NCBI RefSeq assembly: GCF_019203185.1
Contig: NZ_CP078093.1
Location: 1,054,001 to 1,118,000, forward strand
Direction: 5' to 3'
Length of the DNA: 64,000 nucleotides
DNA from: Crassaminicella indica
Lineage (GTDB): Bacteria > Bacillota > Clostridia > Peptostreptococcales > Thermotaleaceae
Of the stretch, positions 59,746 to 64,000 are shown in pieces. The notes beneath the pieces were generated by a model that did no database searches, was not told the DNA's origin, and saw only the letters and a program-made list of their open reading frames with translations. A program made the position numbers and the translations under genes. Positions within the stretch are counted from its first letter, which is position 1. Each line of letters begins with the position of its first letter.

Positions 59746-60438
59746 ATGCATATGTATAATATATTGGTTGTTGATGATGAAAAAGAAATAACAGATGCTA
59801 TAGAGGTTTATTTAAAAAACCAAAATTATAATGTTTTTAAAGCATATAATGGAGAAGAAGCTTTAGAAATCTTTGAAAAAGAAGAAATTCACTTGGTGCT
59901 TATAGATATTATGATGCCCAAGTTAGATGGTACCAGTGCAACTATTAAAATAAGAGAAAAAAGTACAGTACCTATTATTATGCTTTCTGCAAAGTCAGAG
60001 GATATGGATAAAATATGGGGACTTAATATAGGGGCTGATGATTACATTACAAAGCCTTTTAATCCAATGGAATTATTAGCAAGAGTCAATTCTAATATTA
60101 GAAGATATACAAGCTATTCAAATGCTAAAGAAGATAAAGATAATGTGATCAAAATAGGAGGGATTGAGTTAAATGATGAAACTAAAGAGATATTAGTAGA
60201 TGGGGAAGGGGTAAAGGTTACTCCCCTTGAGTATAAGATTCTTTATTTACTTATGAATCATCCCAATAGGGTATTTTCTATAGAAGAGATATACGAAAAA
60301 GTGTGGAAAGAACCAGCTTATAACCCAGATACAGTGACAGTTCATATAAGAAGGATTCGAGAAAAAATTGAAATCAATCCGAAGGAACCAAAATATTTGA
60401 AGGTGGTGTGGGGAATTGGATACAAATTTGAACAATGA
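59746..60438 (+). CDS. OmpR/PhoB-family response regulator
   Basis: A 230-residue regulator: receiver domain (1-120) with acidic pair VDDE, phospho-acceptor Asp54 in VLIDIMMPKLDG, Lys in TKPFNPMELLARV, and a C-terminal winged helix (about 135-228) with KVTPLEYKILYLLMNHPNRV, DTVTVHIRRIREKI and VWGIGYKFE. ATG 59746 follows AGGAGTGA. It overlaps the kinase gene by 23 bp, so they form a two-component operon. VanR-like in layout; the target is unknown. Confidence 0.95.
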   Translation: MHMYNILVVDDEKEITDAIEVYLKNQNYNVFKAYNGEEALEIFEKEEIHLVLIDIMMPKLDGTSATIKIREKSTVPIIMLSAKSEDMDKIWGLNIGADDYITKPFNPMELLARVNSNIRRYTSYSNAKEDKDNVIKIGGIELNDETKEILVDGEGVKVTPLEYKILYLLMNHPNRVFSIEEIYEKVWKEPAYNPDTVTVHIRRIREKIEINPKEPKYLKVVWGIGYKFEQ

Positions 60439-62470
60439 TATAAAGGATGAAGAGAGATTTATTAAAGAAAAAGCAAAAAAACAGCAAAATAAATTTAGGA
60501 CATCAGCTTTTGTGACTGTATTGATGATTTTAATATTTGCAGTAGTTTCAGTAGGGAGTTATGCACCTGTAAAGGAAATTGTATTTAATACAGAAGGGAA
60601 TACAAAAGCTTATATACAGAGCAATAATTTTATTTATACATTGGCTAATCTAACGAGATATTTAAAAAAATCAAAACTAGAAGGCAAGGACTGGTATAAC
60701 TATAGATATGAAGAATTAAAAAGCATTAAGTATTATATAAGCAATAAGGATAAAGCAATTAGTATAAGCAACATGTCAGATGTTACAGAAAATGAAGTGC
60801 AAGAGCAAATAAATAAAAGTCAGTTTTATATGCATGTGAAAATAGATGAAAATGGAAATCCTAAAATAGAAAGTTCATTAGGAGAAAAATTTAATAAATC
60901 TGCATTTATAGATGGATTAAATTTAAGACATGTAAAGAAAATGGAATATGCTAATTTAGATATTTTATATATTGTTCCGAAAAATTTAGACAACTATAAC
61001 GATATATTTATATATAATATAAAAGATTTTTCTATAATGTCATATTGTATATTAATTTTAGCAATAGGAGCATTAAGCATCATTATTTTAAGTATTATAG
61101 CTTTTTCTATACCTTATGATATACAAAGGGAAATACCTATTTGTAGGTTTTTTAATAAAATGTTTTTAGAATTTAAGGGACTATTTTGGCTTGGATTTAT
61201 TTGCTGTGTTTGTATAGGAGGGATATACTATTTTGATAATAGCCTAGAAGGATGGTCTAAATTTATAGATATCATCTATAGCACTAATGTATATTTTTAC
61301 CTTATATTAATTCCTATAACCTTTGTATTATACTTACTTATTTATTTAAGTATTGTATATATAAAATATATTTATCATACAGGATTTAAAAAAGGTTTTA
61401 TTGAAAACAGTATTTTAGGCAAAATATGTATTTACATTTTTAGGAAAATAAAAAAGACATTTCAAGAAATAATAAAGATAGATGTAACGAAGGATATTCA
61501 TAAAAAACTTATTATAATATTAGGGATCAATTTAATAGCACTATGGATTATTGCACTGTTTGGACCATTCGGAATTGTTTTAGGAGGTATTTATACTCTG
61601 TTTTTATTTAAATATTTGTTAAAGCTTATACTTAAGGTAAAGGCTTTAAATGATGCGAGCAAGAAGCTTAGTGAAGGAGATTTTAATATCGCCTTTGAAG
61701 AAAATATGGGCATATTTAGTCCTATATGTGAGAATTTAAACAATATTAAAGATGGATTTAAAGTAGCAATTGATAAAGAAATAAAAAGCCAGCAGATGAA
61801 AACAGAGCTTATTTCAAATGTTTCTCATGACCTTAAAACTCCACTTACATCTATTATTACTTATATTGATTTATTGAAAAAAGAAGAGATTAAAGATGAA
61901 ACACAAAAGGAGTATATAAATATCCTTGATAGAAAATCAAAGCGGTTAAAGGCACTTATAGAAGATTTATTTGAGGCAAGCAAGGCGAGTAGTGGGAATA
62001 TTGACCTTAATTTAGAAAAGTTAGATGTAGTCGCTTTATTTAGGCAAACATTAGGAGAGATGGAAGAAAAAATTAATCAAAGTACACTTCAAATGAAAAT
62101 GAAGCTACCAGAAAATAAAGTTATTTGTGAACTGGATGGCAGAAGAACCTATAGAGTTTTTGAAAATATTATGAGTAATATCTTAAAATATGCGATGCCT
62201 CATTCAAGAGTATATATAGATGCTTTAGAAGATGAAAAAGAAATAAGCTTTATATTCAAAAATATTTCAGCTTATGAAATGAATTTTGATGCAGATGAGA
62301 TAACAGAGCGTTTTACAAGGGGAGATAAATCTAGAAATACGGAAGGATCAGGACTAGGACTTGCAATTGCAAAAAGTCTTATGGAGCTTCAAAATGGAAA
62401 TTTATCAATCACTATAGATGGAGATTTGTTTAAATTGATTGTTACATTTCAAAAATCGGAAAATATATAA
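60416..62470 (+). CDS. Membrane sensor histidine kinase
   Basis: A 684-residue kinase with an unusual membrane part. TM1 at about residues 28-50 is followed by an external domain (~50-205), then four to five further helices (about 206-232, 258-276, 294-322, 365-400). A HAMP-like stretch (KLSEGDFNIAFEENMGIFSP) precedes the phospho-acceptor His471 in SNVSHDLKTPLTSIITYIDLL. The ATPase has FENIMSNILKYA and the G box EGSGLGLAIAKSL. The start TTG 60416 lies inside the regulator gene. The stimulus is unknown; clostridial kinases of this design often respond to cell-envelope stress. Confidence 0.93.
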   Translation: MDTNLNNDIKDEERFIKEKAKKQQNKFRTSAFVTVLMILIFAVVSVGSYAPVKEIVFNTEGNTKAYIQSNNFIYTLANLTRYLKKSKLEGKDWYNYRYEELKSIKYYISNKDKAISISNMSDVTENEVQEQINKSQFYMHVKIDENGNPKIESSLGEKFNKSAFIDGLNLRHVKKMEYANLDILYIVPKNLDNYNDIFIYNIKDFSIMSYCILILAIGALSIIILSIIAFSIPYDIQREIPICRFFNKMFLEFKGLFWLGFICCVCIGGIYYFDNSLEGWSKFIDIIYSTNVYFYLILIPITFVLYLLIYLSIVYIKYIYHTGFKKGFIENSILGKICIYIFRKIKKTFQEIIKIDVTKDIHKKLIIILGINLIALWIIALFGPFGIVLGGIYTLFLFKYLLKLILKVKALNDASKKLSEGDFNIAFEENMGIFSPICENLNNIKDGFKVAIDKEIKSQQMKTELISNVSHDLKTPLTSIITYIDLLKKEEIKDETQKEYINILDRKSKRLKALIEDLFEASKASSGNIDLNLEKLDVVALFRQTLGEMEEKINQSTLQMKMKLPENKVICELDGRRTYRVFENIMSNILKYAMPHSRVYIDALEDEKEISFIFKNISAYEMNFDADEITERFTRGDKSRNTEGSGLGLAIAKSLMELQNGNLSITIDGDLFKLIVTFQKSENI

Positions 62471-62485
62471 ATAAATCAGAAGATA

Positions 62486-62515
62486 ATAAAGGTAACACAG
62501 AGTGTGTTATCTTTA
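62486..62515 (+). terminator. Intrinsic terminator after kinase gene
   Basis: AAAGGTAACAC pairs with GTGTTATCTTT, with a slight offset, before a T-rich stretch. Confidence 0.7.
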
Positions 62516-62763
62516 TATGTTTATTCGTAAGCGTCAAACTATAGACACATAGGAATACCAAAATTTATAAGAGCTAATACTTCTATAAAAATTATGGAGG
62601 TGTTATCTATTTTAAAATTGATAACTAAATCATATGAATGGAAGTAGTCAGTTTGTTTAGAATTATAATATCTATTCAAAAAGATTCCATAAGTAGTTCT
62701 ATATTGGGTTTTGTTATATAATATAAAAAGTGGAAATTTAAAACAAAGAAAATGGAGGTATAC

Positions 62764-64000
62764 ATGAAAAATAAATCTTTTTTAAATGGTGCATTTATTT
62801 TAGCTGCAGCTGGTATTATTTCAAAATTTATTGGCTTTTTTTTTAAAGTACCTATAACTAGATTAATTGGTGCTGAAGGGTTAGGTTTATACAATTATCC
62901 TTACAATCTTTATAGTGCTATGCTTGCAATATCAATTACAGGTTTACCAGTAGCAATATCCAAGCTTGTTTCAGAAAGAATTGCGCTAAAGCAATATAGA
63001 GCTGTCCATAAAGTTTTTAAAGTAGCATTGATTTTGATGAGTTTTGTAGGGATATCTACTTCAGCTGTTCTATTTGTAGGAAGTAAAATTATAGTAAATA
63101 AATTTTGGCCTCCAGGAGCATATTATCCACTAATGGGATTAGTATTTGCACCTATATTTGTAGCCTCCATGTCAGTATTTAGGGGGTATTTTCAAGGAAT
63201 GCAGTTGATGATGCCAACAGCTATTTCACAGATTTTTGAATCTTTTGGAAGATTAATAGTTGGATTAGGGTTAGCTTATTTTTTGGTTAATAAAGGAATA
63301 CCTTATGCAGCTGGTGGTGCATCATTTGGAGCAACAGCTGGAGCTATATTAGGTTTAATAGTTCTTATCATTTCATATCTCAAAATACATTCTAAATTAA
63401 ATAAAAATATTCAGAAATATAAAGTGATAGAAAAAGAAGAATCTTCCATATTTATTATAACTAAGATTTTATCAATATCTGTACCTATATCAATTGGTGC
63501 TGTAGCTAGTTCAATGATGTCTTTAATCGATTCATTAATGATTAATTCTAGACTTTTAATTGCGGGATTTTCTGTAAAAGAGGCTTCTGTATTATATGGT
63601 CAGTTAGGAGCTGCAAATACACTTATAAATTTTCCTCTTACTGTAAGTATTGCTATTGCAGCTAGCATTGTACCTGTAATTTCTGAGGCTAAGGTTCATG
63701 AAAATTATTATGAAATACGACAAAAATTAGAAGAAGGAATAAAAATGGGTTTTTACATTGGATTACCAGCAACAATGGGACTTTTTATTTTAGCTGATCC
63801 TATTTTAGCCTTTATATTTCCAACAATCAATGGAGGGGGAAAACTACTTCAGTTGCTTGCAGTAGCTTTAGTTTTTATAACATTAAATCAAATATTAACA
63901 GGAGCTTTACAAGGATTTGGAAAGGTTATGATTCCAGTAAAAAATCTTTTTTTAGGTTCAGTAGTCAAGGTTATAGTAAGTTATTTTTTAACCATTCAAC
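62764..64000 (+). CDS. SpoVB/MurJ-like MOP-superfamily flippase (3' end outside window)
   Basis: 412 codons are visible and the frame is open at the window edge. The protein begins MKNKSFLNGAFILAAAGIIS, then KFIGFFFKVPITRLIGAEG and LGLYNYPYNLYSAMLAIS, the classic start of the stage V sporulation protein B / polysaccharide flippase family; GYFQGMQLMMPTAISQIFE is a further mark. About ten helices are seen so far. Members flip lipid-linked cell-wall or spore-cortex precursors. ATG 62764 follows GGAGGTA. SpoVB versus a paralogue such as YtgP cannot be settled here. Confidence 0.92.
   Translation, partial: MKNKSFLNGAFILAAAGIISKFIGFFFKVPITRLIGAEGLGLYNYPYNLYSAMLAISITGLPVAISKLVSERIALKQYRAVHKVFKVALILMSFVGISTSAVLFVGSKIIVNKFWPPGAYYPLMGLVFAPIFVASMSVFRGYFQGMQLMMPTAISQIFESFGRLIVGLGLAYFLVNKGIPYAAGGASFGATAGAILGLIVLIISYLKIHSKLNKNIQKYKVIEKEESSIFIITKILSISVPISIGAVASSMMSLIDSLMINSRLLIAGFSVKEASVLYGQLGAANTLINFPLTVSIAIAASIVPVISEAKVHENYYEIRQKLEEGIKMGFYIGLPATMGLFILADPILAFIFPTINGGGKLLQLLAVALVFITLNQILTGALQGFGKVMIPVKNLFLGSVVKVIVSYFLTIQ

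Noticed and set aside
1-64000. CRISPR array or cas genes
   Set aside because: No regularly spaced short direct repeats and no Cas-like proteins were seen. The repeats found are long, few and unevenly spaced.

Overview
The window is low-GC, AT-rich DNA from an anaerobic, endospore-forming Clostridia-type Firmicute. Evidence: three Ger germinant-receptor genes, a SpoVB/MurJ-type flippase, a sporulation-type DD-carboxypeptidase, a reverse rubrerythrin, T-box and PyrR leaders, many TTG/GTG starts behind strong GGAGG sites, and very common intrinsic terminators. The genus cannot be fixed from the sequence. The glycine-betaine-type BCCT carrier and sodium-coupled carriers would fit a marine or saline relative, but that is inference.

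Layout. 0-14.3 kb is core: an MFS carrier (cut by the window edge), an ArsR/ACR3-like pair with palindromic operators, tadA, a ZIP metal carrier, a ComEC-like metallo-beta-lactamase lipoprotein with DUF3006, an SH3/3D cell-wall protein, a gerB-gerC-gerA operon and a LytS/LytTR two-component pair. 14.4-16.4 kb holds cstA bracketed by two inverted copies of a ~235-bp palindromic repeat. A third copy lies at 38.5 kb and a remnant at 6.8 kb. 16.4-38.5 kb is metabolic: a T-box-controlled NSS carrier, a radical SAM protein, pdxK, a DUF2520 protein with panB behind an attenuator-like leader, a 1604-residue HD/NadD-like/GNAT-like/PRTase-like protein, reverse rubrerythrin, PyrR-leader carAB, T-box serA, an M1 peptidase and a D,D-carboxypeptidase.

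38.8-51.6 kb is an accessory island directly downstream of tRNA-Arg(CCT). It starts with degenerate ~200-bp direct repeats. These bracket a dGTPase-like HD hydrolase with an ATP-grasp/PPDK-like partner. Next comes a dCTP-deaminase-fold protein that appears to lack its catalytic Glu and is translationally coupled to a coiled-coil two-TM membrane protein. Several small unknown or broken genes follow. The end of the island is a pile-up of mobile DNA: an IS3 (IS150-type) element whose transposase is broken by an antisense group II intron, an IS21 element and an Rpn nuclease remnant. The two nucleotide-metabolism cassettes are the best candidates for undescribed (probably anti-phage) systems.

51.6-64 kb returns to mixed core genes: RNase H1, an orphan ~260-nt structured RNA candidate with its own promoter and terminator, a BCCT carrier, a YidC paralogue with a small membrane protein, a TnpB/omega-RNA remnant, a chagasin-like inhibitor, a GntR regulator with a GH4 glycosidase, an OmpR-type two-component system, and a flippase running off the right edge. 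All calls are from reading the sequence; no database search was run.
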